Positions 1 through 6,234 of a DNA stretch of 7,283 bases are shown here, piece after piece. The position numbers were made by a program, and so were the translations under genes. The notes beneath the pieces are model-generated. The model was not told the origin of the DNA, did not search any database, and worked only from the letters and a program-made list of their open reading frames with translations. The stretch lies in NCBI GenBank assembly GCA_031267005.1, contig JAIRZX010000219.1, forward strand, positions 1 through 7,283, given 5' to 3'. Position 1 is the stretch's first letter. Each line of letters starts with the position of its first letter. This DNA is from Deltaproteobacteria bacterium (lineage in GTDB: Bacteria > Desulfobacterota > Desulfarculia > Adiutricales > Adiutricaceae).

Positions 1-1457
1 TCCTGTTCGTGTCGCTGCGCTTCCCCCGGATACCCGAGGGCGACACGGACGCCCTCATGCTCATAAGCTCCGTCACCCCGGTCCTTTTCGCGGGGCTCTA
101 TTTCCTGCTGCCCACGGCCGTCCTGGTCTGGGGGCTCATGGTAATGGAGATGAGCCCGGGGCTGGCGGCCTATTACGCCTGCCTCATGATGATTCTCATC
201 CTCCTCACCCAGAAGCCCTTCGCCGCGCTCATGAACCGGGAGCCGGTGAAGCCAAGGATCGCCGAGGCGGTCTCGAGGCTCCTCTCGAGCCTGATAAACG
301 GAGCCAAGAACATGGTGGGCATAGGGCTCGCCACAGCCACGGCGGGCATCGTCGTGGGGGCGGTGAGCCTGACCGGCGTGGGCCAGGTGCTGGCCTCGCT
401 GGTCGAGGCAATCTCCGGGGGGTACCTCCCCGCGGTCCTGGTGCTCACGGCCGTATTGGCCATCATCCTGGGCATGGGGCTGCCCACCACGGCCAACTAC
501 ATCATAGTGTCGACCCTCCTGGCCCCGGTCATCTACAACATAAGCGCGGCCCACGGCATGGGAATACCGTACCTGGCCGTCCACCTCTTCTGCCTGTACT
601 TCGGCGTAATGGCCGACGCCACGCCCCCGGTCGCGCTGGCTGCCTTCGCCGCGTCCGGCATTTCAGGCGGGAACCCCTTCAAAACGGGCATACAGGGCTT
701 TATCTACGAACTCCGCACGGCGGTATTGCCCTTCGTGTTCCTCTACAACCAGGAGATCCTCCTGATAAACATCGTAAACGTCTGGCACTTCGCGTGGGTG
801 TTCGTGACCTCGGCCATGGCCTGCGTGGCTTTCGCGAGCATAACCCAGCGCTACATGCTGGTTAAGACGCGGGTGTGGGAGATGGCCGCCCTGGCCGTGG
901 CCATGATGTTCCTCTTCCGCCCCGACATCCCCCAGGACATGGCCTTCCCGCCCTACCGGGAGCTGCCGTCCGCGCAAGTGATGGAGACGGTAAGCTCCTT
1001 GGAGCCCGGGGACACCATGCGCCTCCGTCTGGAGACTGACTTCGGAAACGGCAGGATAGTCCGCCAGACCGTCGTGCTCCCATTCGAAGGCGACGGCGCC
1101 GAGAAGCGCCTGGAGAGCGCTGGGGCCTTCGTGGCCTGGGAGGGCGACACGCTGATGATAGACGACGTGGGCTACGGCAGCCGCCTGGAACGCCTCGGGG
1201 TCAACATGGAGGACCCCACCAAGGTTCTCGGCATCGAGCTTCCCGTGGACAGGCCCTCCAAGTGGATCTTCAGCTCCCCGGGGATCCTGATCCTGACCGG
1301 GGTGTACATTGTCCAGCGCAGGAGGAAGAGGGAGGAGGACCTGGCGAACGGGAGCCCGGTAGCCGCAGGCGGCTTGTCCGCCGCCAAAACGCCCGACGTC
1401 GCCGGGGGAGCCCGCGAGCTTTCCGCCGCCCGGGCGGCCCCGGGCGAGGGAGCCTGA
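1..1457 (+). CDS. TRAP transporter permease, fused 4TM/12TM type, with C-terminal DUF3394-like domain (5' end missing)
   Basis: This is the C-terminal part of an inner-membrane TRAP permease, which imports an organic anion using an ion gradient and a periplasmic binding protein. The frame is open from the window edge (first full codon at base 3), so the GTG at 9 is probably internal and the true start lies upstream. Counting residues from that GTG, hydrophobic segments lie near 19-45, 51-67, 101-135, 139-157, 160-177, 188-216, 236-256, 260-278, 288-303 and 424-436. The stretch GMGLPTTANY (155-164), the following VMADATPPVALAAF (200-213) and NPFKTGIQGF (222-231) are typical of the DctM half of 4TM/12TM fusions. 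After them come a short soluble region (about 305-420) with RPDIPQDMAFPPYRE and VDRPSKWIF, matching my recollection of DUF3394, and a last membrane helix. A basic stretch (RRRKRE) and an Ala/Gly-rich tail of about 40 residues, which looks unconserved, end the protein at TGA 1455-1457. The substrate cannot be told; the binding protein is not in the window. Confidence 0.93.
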   Translation, partial: LFVSLRFPRIPEGDTDALMLISSVTPVLFAGLYFLLPTAVLVWGLMVMEMSPGLAAYYACLMMILILLTQKPFAALMNREPVKPRIAEAVSRLLSSLINGAKNMVGIGLATATAGIVVGAVSLTGVGQVLASLVEAISGGYLPAVLVLTAVLAIILGMGLPTTANYIIVSTLLAPVIYNISAAHGMGIPYLAVHLFCLYFGVMADATPPVALAAFAASGISGGNPFKTGIQGFIYELRTAVLPFVFLYNQEILLINIVNVWHFAWVFVTSAMACVAFASITQRYMLVKTRVWEMAALAVAMMFLFRPDIPQDMAFPPYRELPSAQVMETVSSLEPGDTMRLRLETDFGNGRIVRQTVVLPFEGDGAEKRLESAGAFVAWEGDTLMIDDVGYGSRLERLGVNMEDPTKVLGIELPVDRPSKWIFSSPGILILTGVYIVQRRRKREEDLANGSPVAAGGLSAAKTPDVAGGARELSAARAAPGEGA

Positions 1458-1519
1458 CATTGTTCCGGTCGTTCCGCCGGTTCCGTCCTTTCCGGTCCTT
1501 TCCGCCGTTTCTGCAGGTC

Positions 1520-1541
1520 CCGGTCCGGTTCGCCGGACCGG
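1520..1541 (+). terminator. Possible transcription terminator hairpin after the TRAP permease
   Basis: A perfect 9-bp stem, CCGGTCCGG paired with CCGGACCGG, encloses a TTCG loop, 62 bases after the permease stop codon. The position suits termination of the transporter transcript. No T tract follows (next bases are ACTGAAGATC), so it is not a classic intrinsic terminator. The C/T-rich, G-poor 60 bases before it would also suit Rho loading, in which case the hairpin may simply protect the mRNA 3' end. Confidence 0.4.
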
Positions 1542-1871
1542 ACTGAAGATCGGGCGTTACTCCCGAGGCGCCCGTCCGCGGCCAGGCGGCGGGCGCCTTG
1601 CCTTCGCCTTCCAGTCCTCTGCCTCCTTCCGAGGCGGCAGTCGCTCCGGATCCCCTTCCCAGGAGGAACCGCCCCTCCGGATCCCCCCCCACAGAGGATC
1701 CGCCACTCCCCTGGCGTCCCGCGTTGCGGTCCGGCCAAGAGCCACGCCGAGCCGCTCCCCGCTAGACGCGTTCCGATCCCCTCCCGCCTTCTCCGTTTCG
1801 GGAAGCCGTTCCCGCAGTTACGCGCCGTTTCCGAAAAATTTTCCAGTTTTCCGCATATTGCTTTTCCCGAC

Positions 1872-1898
1872 GCGCGCGGCACGGGCATGCCCGCGCGC
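1872..1898. repeat. Nested palindrome upstream of the exporter gene
   Basis: CGGGCATGCCCG (1882-1893) is a perfect 12-base palindrome. It overlaps a wider inverted repeat with 8-base arms GCGCGCGG (1872-1879) and CCGCGCGC (1891-1898). It lies about 205 bases before the exporter start, just downstream of the AT-rich patch at 1830-1862. It could be an operator for a dimeric regulator or an alternative RNA hairpin. Palindromes of this kind also arise by chance in DNA this rich in G and C, so the role is a guess. Confidence 0.35.
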
Positions 1899-2097
1899 AG
1901 GCGGTCCCTCCGCCCGGGGTGCAGCCCTTTCCGGCTGCGCAGAGCGCCCTTTTCCCGCGCTTGGCCCCTTTGGCGCGGCCGGGGAGTCTCGGACCGCAAA
2001 ATCCCTTAACCGCCTTTAACTCCCTCCGGCGGGAAACTTCCCGGCGGTGTCCCGTAACGCGCGTTTACGCTTGCGGGGAAAGGATTCCTGTGAATTG

Positions 2098-3345
2098 ATG
2101 GAAGATTCAGCCCGCGCCGCGGCTTCCACGCTCCGGCTCTCCGCGATACTCGCCCTTCTGGGGACCTTCGCTCCGTTTTCGACCGACATGTACCTCGCGG
2201 CGTTCCCGGCCATGGCCGCCGACATGAACACGGACATCGAGAACGTGCAGATGACCCTCGCGGTCTTTTTCTTCGGCCTTGCTTTCGGACAGCTCATTTA
2301 CGGTCCCTTGAGCGACAGGCTCGGGCGCAAGGCCCCGCTCTATTGGGGGCTTGTAATCTACATCATGGCGACGGCGCTGATGGTATTCGTAAGGGACATA
2401 GGCGGCTTCCTTGCGTTGCGCTTCCTGCAGGCGATAGGAGGATGCGCCGGAATGATAATAGGCCGCGCGGTGGTCCGCGACTCCTACGACCTGGCAGGCG
2501 CCACGAAGATCTTCACCATACTCATGGCCGTGCAGTCCGTCGGCCCCGTGGTGGCCCCGGTGGCCGGGGCGTACCTCACAAAAACCGCCGGATGGGGCTC
2601 CAACTTCGTCTTCATGACCGCTCTGGGGATAGCTTCGTTCGCTGCAGTCCTCTTCGGCCTCCCCGAGACTCTTCCCGAGGGGAGGAGGGTGAGGCAGGGG
2701 GCGGCGGCGTCGATAGCGAGCTTCTGGACCGTGCTGAAGCGGCCGGTTTTCCGGTGGACTTCCCTGGCGGGCGCCTTGGGCGGAGGGGCCATATTTTCGT
2801 TTATAAGCGGCTCCCCGTCCCTTCTCATGGGCGTCTACGGCTTGGACGAGGCCCAGTACGGCTGGGCCTTCGGGGCCTACTCCCTCGTCCTGGCGTTCGC
2901 CAGCCAGGCCAACCACATTTTGTTGAAGCGTTACACCCCGCTCGGCGTCATGCGCGGCTCGCTCGCCTGGATGTGCGCCGCGTCTTTGGCGGTGACCGTC
3001 TACTGCGAGGTTTGCGGGCTTCCCGGGGTCAGGGCCCTTCTCGTTCTCATGCTCCTGTGCCTTGTCCCGTTCCCGCTCTCGGTAGCAAACTCCGTAGCGG
3101 TAGCCATGAACGACACCGCCCGCCTGGCCGGGAGCGCCTCTTCCGTGCTGGGAGTCCTGCAGTTCGCGGCAGCGGGAGCCGTGAGTTCCGTGTTGAGCGC
3201 GGTAACAGGCAAAGTCGCCGTACCCGTAACGTTTATGATTTTCGTCTCTTCGCTCGCAGCTTTAGCCTGTCTGTTTTTCGCCTTCCGCGCCGTAGCGTCC
3301 GAGGCCGGTCGCGGGGCAGTGGGCGCAGGCGGGGAGGGGCGCTAG
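2098..3345 (+). CDS. Bcr/CflA family major facilitator drug exporter
   Basis: This encodes a 12-helix inner-membrane proton-driven exporter of the Bcr/CflA branch of the major facilitator superfamily. Family members export drugs such as bicyclomycin, or small peptides and amino acids. The 415 residues from ATG 2098 are close to the usual family length. STDMYLAAFP (28-37) ends the first helix as in Bcr proteins. GPLSDRLGRK (69-78) is the MFS motif A between helices 2 and 3. RFLQAIGGCAGMIIGRAVVRD (108-128) is the typical helix-4 region, and VQSVGPVVAPVAGAYL (145-160) is the antiporter-type motif C. SGSPSLLMGVYGLDEAQYGW (237-256) and AGSASSVLGVLQF (344-356) match the C-terminal half. The frame is open back to a GTG at 2047, but the extra 17 residues are basic and non-hydrophobic. 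GGGGAAAGGA (2075-2084) lies 13 bases before the ATG and 10 before an in-frame TTG at 2095, so either could be used. The real substrate is unknown. Confidence 0.93.
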   Translation: MEDSARAAASTLRLSAILALLGTFAPFSTDMYLAAFPAMAADMNTDIENVQMTLAVFFFGLAFGQLIYGPLSDRLGRKAPLYWGLVIYIMATALMVFVRDIGGFLALRFLQAIGGCAGMIIGRAVVRDSYDLAGATKIFTILMAVQSVGPVVAPVAGAYLTKTAGWGSNFVFMTALGIASFAAVLFGLPETLPEGRRVRQGAAASIASFWTVLKRPVFRWTSLAGALGGGAIFSFISGSPSLLMGVYGLDEAQYGWAFGAYSLVLAFASQANHILLKRYTPLGVMRGSLAWMCAASLAVTVYCEVCGLPGVRALLVLMLLCLVPFPLSVANSVAVAMNDTARLAGSASSVLGVLQFAAAGAVSSVLSAVTGKVAVPVTFMIFVSSLAALACLFFAFRAVASEAGRGAVGAGGEGR

Positions 3346-3359
3346 CCGCGGCAGCGGAA

Positions 3360-3401
3360 GAAGCTGAACCATGCCGGGGAGAAGCTGAACCATGCCGGGG
3401 A
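3360..3401. repeat. Tandem repeat, 2 perfect copies of 21 bp
   Basis: Copies at 3360-3380 and 3381-3401 are identical. Each starts GAAGCTGAACC and ends ATGCCGGGGA. The repeat starts 15 bases after the exporter stop codon. Because 21 is a multiple of three, each copy reads as seven residues (GEAEPCR) in a frame that overlaps the end of the exporter gene and continues to a stop at 3420-3422. I regard this as non-coding unless related genomes show otherwise. Confidence 0.85.
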
Positions 3402-3409
3402 AAGGCGAC

Positions 3410-3443
3410 GGCCGCGGCTTAACGAAACGTTTAAGCCTCGGCC
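3410..3443 (+). terminator. Strong hairpin after the exporter gene, possible terminator
   Basis: GGCCGCGGCTTAACG (3410-3424) pairs with CGTTTAAGCCTCGGCC (3428-3443) around an AAA loop, with one C/T mismatch and one bulged T. It lies 65 bases past the exporter stop codon, as expected of a 3' end structure. GGGGACGG rather than a T run follows directly, and the nearest T5 is about 48 bases later at 3491-3495. It is therefore better described as a stable 3' hairpin than as a proven intrinsic terminator. Confidence 0.45.
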
Positions 3444-3520
3444 GGGGACGGGCGGGATCCTTGCGGGCTTGCCGCTGCGAAAGGGGAAAATTTTTCGAGC
3501 CGGCCTGCGAGCCGTTTCGC

Positions 3521-3604
3521 GAAGTCAGGCCGAAGCTCCAGGATGTTTGAAGTCAGGCCGAAGCTCCAGGATGCTTGAAGTCAGGCCGAAGCTCCAGGAT
3601 GTTT
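3521..3604. repeat. Tandem repeat, 3 copies of 28 bp
   Basis: Three head-to-tail units occupy 3521-3548, 3549-3576 and 3577-3604. Each starts GAAGTCAGGCCG and ends CCAGGATG(T/C)TT. Copies 1 and 3 are identical; copy 2 differs by one base (C for T at position 26 of the unit). There is no spacer, so it is not a CRISPR array. The length is not a multiple of three, so each copy would be read in a different frame, which argues against coding. Near identity suggests recent duplication or selection on the array as a set of binding sites. Confidence 0.9.
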
Positions 3605-3640
3605 TTGGAGGCGCGGAATCGCCTGGCGGAAGATTCCCCG

Positions 3641-3687
3641 GGAGGTATGGCGTATGGCTTATGGAGGTATGGAGTATAGCGTATGGC
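3641..3687. repeat. Degenerate GTATGG repeat patch
   Basis: GTATGG occurs at 3645, 3652, 3667 and 3681, with GTATAG at 3674. GGAGGTATGG appears twice, at 3641 and 3663, so a degenerate unit of about 22 bases is duplicated. The patch leads straight into the most AT-rich part of the gap. It looks like a decaying simple repeat. I see no coding or known regulatory meaning. Confidence 0.6.
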
Positions 3688-3864
3688 AGAAGCATAAAAT
3701 TTTCCCTGCGCGTGTTATTATAGTACATCCAGATGTCCTAACTCGATCGTTTCAGCTGGCCTTGCCTGACGGCATAGGAAAGAAGCCGCGAGCGCGGCGA
3801 GCGGCTTGGGCGAATACCCGTCCGGCGCGCTGGCTGTTTTTGGCGGTCGTCCCTCGCCGCTGGC

Positions 3865-3897
3865 CTTTTCCGGGCTATGCTAGGTCAGCCGGAAAAG
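3865..3897. repeat. Inverted repeat, 9-bp perfect arms
   Basis: CTTTTCCGG (3865-3873) is the exact reverse complement of CCGGAAAAG (3889-3897), leaving a 15-base loop. TTGACA follows at 3901-3906. In RNA this would be a moderately stable stem-loop. As DNA it could be an operator next to a promoter, but no good -10 sits 16-18 bases beyond the TTGACA, so no promoter is called. Confidence 0.45.
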
Positions 3898-4072
3898 CAA
3901 TTGACATTTTTCGGCATTTGTGTCACGTCCGTGCGTCCGACACGGCGCCGCTTCTTTCTCCCGCGCCCGGACTCCGCCCTAAAACCGGGGAAGCCAAGGC
4001 TTGAAGCGGGCGCGGGCCGGCGGCCCCAGAGCCGACGGGCGCAAAGGAAAGGTCCCGGCCGGCTTCTCTCGC

Positions 4073-4095
4073 GGTTTCCGGGCAGGCCGGAAACC
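4073..4095 (+). terminator. Compact hairpin, possible weak terminator
   Basis: GGTTTCCGG (4073-4081) pairs perfectly with CCGGAAACC (4087-4095) around the 5-base loop GCAGG, and TGTTT follows. This has the shape of a weak intrinsic terminator on the + strand. It lies about 730 bases after the exporter stop and 60 bases before the candidate promoter of the next gene. It may end a transcript arising inside the gap, for example an unannotated small RNA, or read-through from the exporter. Confidence 0.4.
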
Positions 4096-4154
4096 TGTTT
4101 CGCGCGTACTGTTTCTCCCCGCGCGGTGATTCCCCCCCAGCGGGCCCCCGGGCC

Positions 4155-4183
4155 TTGACAGCCCGCAGGCAAGGTCTTAACCT
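4155..4183 (+). promoter_or_regulatory. Possible sigma-70-type promoter for the 560-residue protein gene
   Basis: TTGACA (4155-4160) is a perfect -35 hexamer. Seventeen bases later comes TAACCT (4178-4183), a weak -10 that keeps the important T1, A2 and T6 positions. Transcription would start near 4190, giving a leader of about 220 bases that contains the 4209-4249 stem-loop. The only other TTGACA seen in this gap (3901) has no acceptable -10. The weak -10 keeps confidence low. Confidence 0.35.
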
Positions 4184-4208
4184 TAAACGGCTGGGCGCAA
4201 CCGTTCGC

Positions 4209-4249
4209 GGCCGAAGGCGGCCCCTTTCAGGGCTTCCGCGCCTTCGGCC
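4209..4249 (+). promoter_or_regulatory. Large stem-loop in the leader of the 560-residue protein gene
   Basis: GGCCGAAGGCG (4209-4219) pairs perfectly with CGCCTTCGGCC (4239-4249). The intervening bases can form a further GCCC/GGGC stem (4220-4223 with 4230-4233), giving a nearly continuous hairpin with one 5-base bulge. CTTAACCTTA flanks it on both sides (4176-4185 and 4265-4274) as a direct repeat. It lies about 165 bases before the start codon with no T tract. It may be a regulatory leader structure or a REP-like element; it matches no riboswitch I know. Confidence 0.45.
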
Positions 4250-4413
4250 CGGCGCTTCCGTTACCTTAACCTTACCGGTGGCGCCGGAGGTTCGTTTGCT
4301 TCCGCCGTTTTCCCCGCTCCGCCGTTTCCTCCGCGCCGACCGTCCTCCTTTCTGCGAATCCTCATTCCGCAGGTCCCCGAACGACCTTGCCTGCATCCTC
4401 CGAAAGGCCCCGC

Positions 4414-6096
4414 ATGGAACCTCACCTGACCATAGACCGCCTCCTCGGCATTGTCGAGGGACACGCGGCCGAAGTGGAGAGGCTGTCCCGCGGAAATTTC
4501 TGGAAGCGCCTCAACCCGCCAGTAAGAGACGTCCTGACCAAAATCCGCCTCGAGACCTCCCAGGCTGTCGATACCCTCATGATGCTCTGCCCCTTTGAAA
4601 AAGGCATGGACGAGTCGGAACAGTACCGCCTCGCCGAAGCATGCCTGAAAGTCAGGGCGGCCTCCCTCTACGGCCTGTGCCTGGCCGGGCTCTACGACAG
4701 GGCCCGAGAGAGCATATCCGTGGTCGAGACGATGGTCCATCCCGACGCCAGCGACGCCTTCTCGGTGAGGGCGGGGGCCTTCATGGTGCTTCTGGCCACC
4801 CTCCAGGACGACCCCGACGCCGCCGAGCGGGCCTTCGCCTTCATCCGGAACGACGGCCTGGGCTGGGAGCTCCAGACCGACCGCGCCGCCGCCGCCTTCA
4901 ACGTCTTTTTCAGCCTCCTTTCGTCCGGCAGGCCCGAAGAGGCCATGCCGTATTACTACGTCATCTACGAGCTCGCGGAAGCCCTGAGGGAAGCGCTCGC
5001 CCGCGAAGGCGGGCTGGACGGGCTCCCGATCCCGGAGCTCCCTCCTTATTCGGGCATAGCCACGTCCGTCAGGTTCCTGGGCCTGCGCTTCCCCTTCGAG
5101 CTGGCCCGCCGGAACCCCCCTTCGCCGTTCCCATCCACGCCCGGCGCGAGGATGGTGAACTGCCTGGACATCGTGCTGCAGCTGCAGTTCTGCGCGATGA
5201 AGGCCATGGCCTCGGATCTCATGGAAACCGAAAACAGCCACCAGGCGAAGATCCTTTTCCTGGAGCTCGTGGAGGGCTGCTCCTCGGACTCCGAGTTCGC
5301 GAGGCTCGCCGAGCTTTCACGGGATCTGGTAATGCGCTGCATCCATTCCGGCGGGAGGGTCACGGACGGCGCCTTCTACTTGAAGCCCCTCGAGAGCTAC
5401 GCCGACGACCCGAGGACCGCCTTTTTCGCCGCCGAGGCCGCCTGCGAGCTCGTGACCGCGCTGCTCGGCCAGGAGAGGATCGCCGAGGCCATGGACGTCC
5501 ACCGGAAGCTCGTGAAGTTCCCCCACCCCGACGACACGGACGACTGGAAGGCCCGGTCCGCCGCTACCATCGTAACGTCCTGCCTTGACTGGCCGGGCGA
5601 CCAGGCCCTTTCCGGCATCGAACGGCTCTACGAGACCGTCGTTGACCTGCGCGACTCGCCTGAAGTGGAGCAGTGCAGGCTCTACATCGAGACCAACCTG
5701 CTCCCCTTCTACCTTGCGAAGGGCGACGCCGGGCGCATCGACGACTTCTACGGGAGGATAGCCGGGAGTTCCGACCGCAGCCGGTACGGGATCGAGATGA
5801 AGCTTTCCGCGTCCGCCAGCATGGTGGCCTACCACTCCGCCGAGGGGAGGACGGACGTGGCCAGGCTCCTGTTCGCCGCCGTGGACACCGTCCCCCACCG
5901 GGAGCCTCCCTTCCTGCGGCACTGGGCCAGGGCGGCGGCGGGGCTGTGCGCAGGATTGTTCAACGGCGGCGAACCCCTGGAGGCATGGCTCCTGGCAAGC
6001 GAGATCGACCGCTACTCCCACGACCCAGACGTGGGGGATTTCCTGGCAGGGCTCCGCTCGCTCATGGGAGACGTGCCTCCCCGCACCTGCCATTAA
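4414..6096 (+). CDS. Unknown soluble all-helical protein with TPR-like helix pairs
   Basis: I do not recognise this 560-residue protein. The ATG at 4414 is chosen because GAAAGG (4402-4407) sits six bases before it; the frame also reaches an upstream TTG at 4387, which lacks a good ribosome site. There is no signal peptide or membrane helix, so it is probably cytoplasmic. Several stretches follow the tetratricopeptide pattern of a small-residue helix, a Gly/acidic turn, then an A/EA-containing second helix: about 81-108 (LYGLCLAGLYDRARESI), 157-190 (NVFFSLLSSGRPEEAM), 339-370 (CELVTALLGQERIAEAM), 465-493 (YHSAEGRTDVARLLF) and 505-534 (LCAGLFNGGEPLEAWLL). Such solenoids normally bind other proteins. 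A proline-rich linker (about 200-245) separates an N-terminal block from a larger C-terminal block. No catalytic motif is visible. Its GC content and codon use match its neighbours, and the absence of in-frame stops supports real coding. It is separated from both neighbours by long gaps, so it is probably transcribed alone. Confidence 0.85.
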   Translation: MEPHLTIDRLLGIVEGHAAEVERLSRGNFWKRLNPPVRDVLTKIRLETSQAVDTLMMLCPFEKGMDESEQYRLAEACLKVRAASLYGLCLAGLYDRARESISVVETMVHPDASDAFSVRAGAFMVLLATLQDDPDAAERAFAFIRNDGLGWELQTDRAAAAFNVFFSLLSSGRPEEAMPYYYVIYELAEALREALAREGGLDGLPIPELPPYSGIATSVRFLGLRFPFELARRNPPSPFPSTPGARMVNCLDIVLQLQFCAMKAMASDLMETENSHQAKILFLELVEGCSSDSEFARLAELSRDLVMRCIHSGGRVTDGAFYLKPLESYADDPRTAFFAAEAACELVTALLGQERIAEAMDVHRKLVKFPHPDDTDDWKARSAATIVTSCLDWPGDQALSGIERLYETVVDLRDSPEVEQCRLYIETNLLPFYLAKGDAGRIDDFYGRIAGSSDRSRYGIEMKLSASASMVAYHSAEGRTDVARLLFAAVDTVPHREPPFLRHWARAAAGLCAGLFNGGEPLEAWLLASEIDRYSHDPDVGDFLAGLRSLMGDVPPRTCH

Positions 6097-6142
6097 CGGA
6101 CCCTCCCCCCCGAATCCCGCCGAAGCGCCCTTTCCTTTCCTT

Positions 6143-6169
6143 CCCCTTTCCCCTTTCCCCTTTCCCCTT
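6143..6169. repeat. CCCCTTT heptamer array (G-quadruplex motif on the - strand)
   Basis: CCCCTTT repeats three times without error, at 6143, 6150 and 6157. A fourth CCCCTT starts at 6164, within a longer C/T-only tract from about 6128. The - strand therefore carries four runs of four G separated by three A, a textbook G-quadruplex pattern. It starts 47 bases after the stop codon of the 560-residue protein gene. It may simply be a slippage-grown simple repeat. Confidence 0.85.
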
Positions 6170-6234
6170 CCACGCGCCGCGCCCGCCAGCCCCCCCGGTA
6201 TTTCCGCTTCCCGCCGCGCTTTCCCCCGTTCCGG

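Larger units (their letters stand above)
1458..2097. other. 640-base gap without a gene, pyrimidine-rich, with hairpins
   Basis: I find no convincing gene here. Open frames on either strand are Arg/Pro/Gly-rich low-complexity translations typical of GC-rich non-coding DNA. The first 60 bases are repeated TTCCG/TCC-type pyrimidine stretches, then a 9-bp hairpin at 1520-1541. CTCCGGATCCCC occurs at 1644 and again 31 bases on at 1675, and a CGGATCC/GGATCCG inverted repeat spans 1678-1702. An AT-rich patch at about 1830-1862 interrupts the GC-rich sequence. Downstream are the palindrome at 1882-1893, a small hairpin GCAGCC/GGCTGC at 1921-1938, and the 5' leader of the exporter gene. The exporter's promoter probably lies in the second half, but I see no good -35/-10 pair. 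Confidence 0.7.
3346..4413. other. 1068-base gap without a gene, rich in tandem repeats and hairpins
   Basis: No frame here looks like a real protein. In order the gap holds: a 2 x 21-bp repeat (3360-3401), a hairpin (3410-3443), the AT run AAAATTTTT (3487-3495), a 3 x 28-bp repeat (3521-3604), a GTATGG-rich patch (3641-3687), an AT-rich island with TATTAT at 3716, an inverted repeat AAGCCGC/GCGGCTT (3783-3807), an inverted repeat at 3865-3897, TTGACA at 3901, a hairpin at 4073-4095, a possible promoter at 4155, and a large stem-loop at 4209-4249. The last 100 bases before the next gene are pyrimidine-rich. It could hide a small RNA gene or the remnant of a lost gene or mobile element. I recognise no known RNA family. 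Confidence 0.7.

Noticed and set aside
1678..1702. CGGATCC/GGATCCG inverted repeat as a terminator
   Set aside because: The arms are short, the loop is mostly C and no T tract follows; it lies far from both genes.
1172..1999. 275-residue - strand open frame
   Set aside because: It overlaps the well-supported TRAP permease end and continues into the gap with low-complexity Arg/Gly sequence.
3521..3604. CRISPR array
   Set aside because: The 28-bp units are contiguous with no spacers, and no cas gene is nearby.
3693..3721. Promoter with TATTAT at 3716-3721
   Set aside because: The -10 is good, but no -35 is found 15-19 bases upstream (CATAAA only). It remains possible with an activator.
3469..3723. 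84-residue + strand open frame across the 28-bp repeats
   Set aside because: The repeat unit is not a multiple of three, so copies read in different frames; there is no ribosome site and the translation is not protein-like.
3901..3929. Promoter at TTGACA 3901
   Set aside because: The -35 is perfect, but bases 16-18 positions downstream (TCACGT region) do not resemble a -10.
3654..4004. 116-residue + strand open frame in the repeat-rich gap
   Set aside because: It starts within the degenerate GTATGG patch, has Arg/Pro-rich low-complexity sequence, and spans two inverted repeats.
3923..4396. 157-residue - strand open frame
   Set aside because: The translation is Arg/Gly/Pro-rich throughout, and it covers the hairpins and the candidate promoter of the + strand gene.
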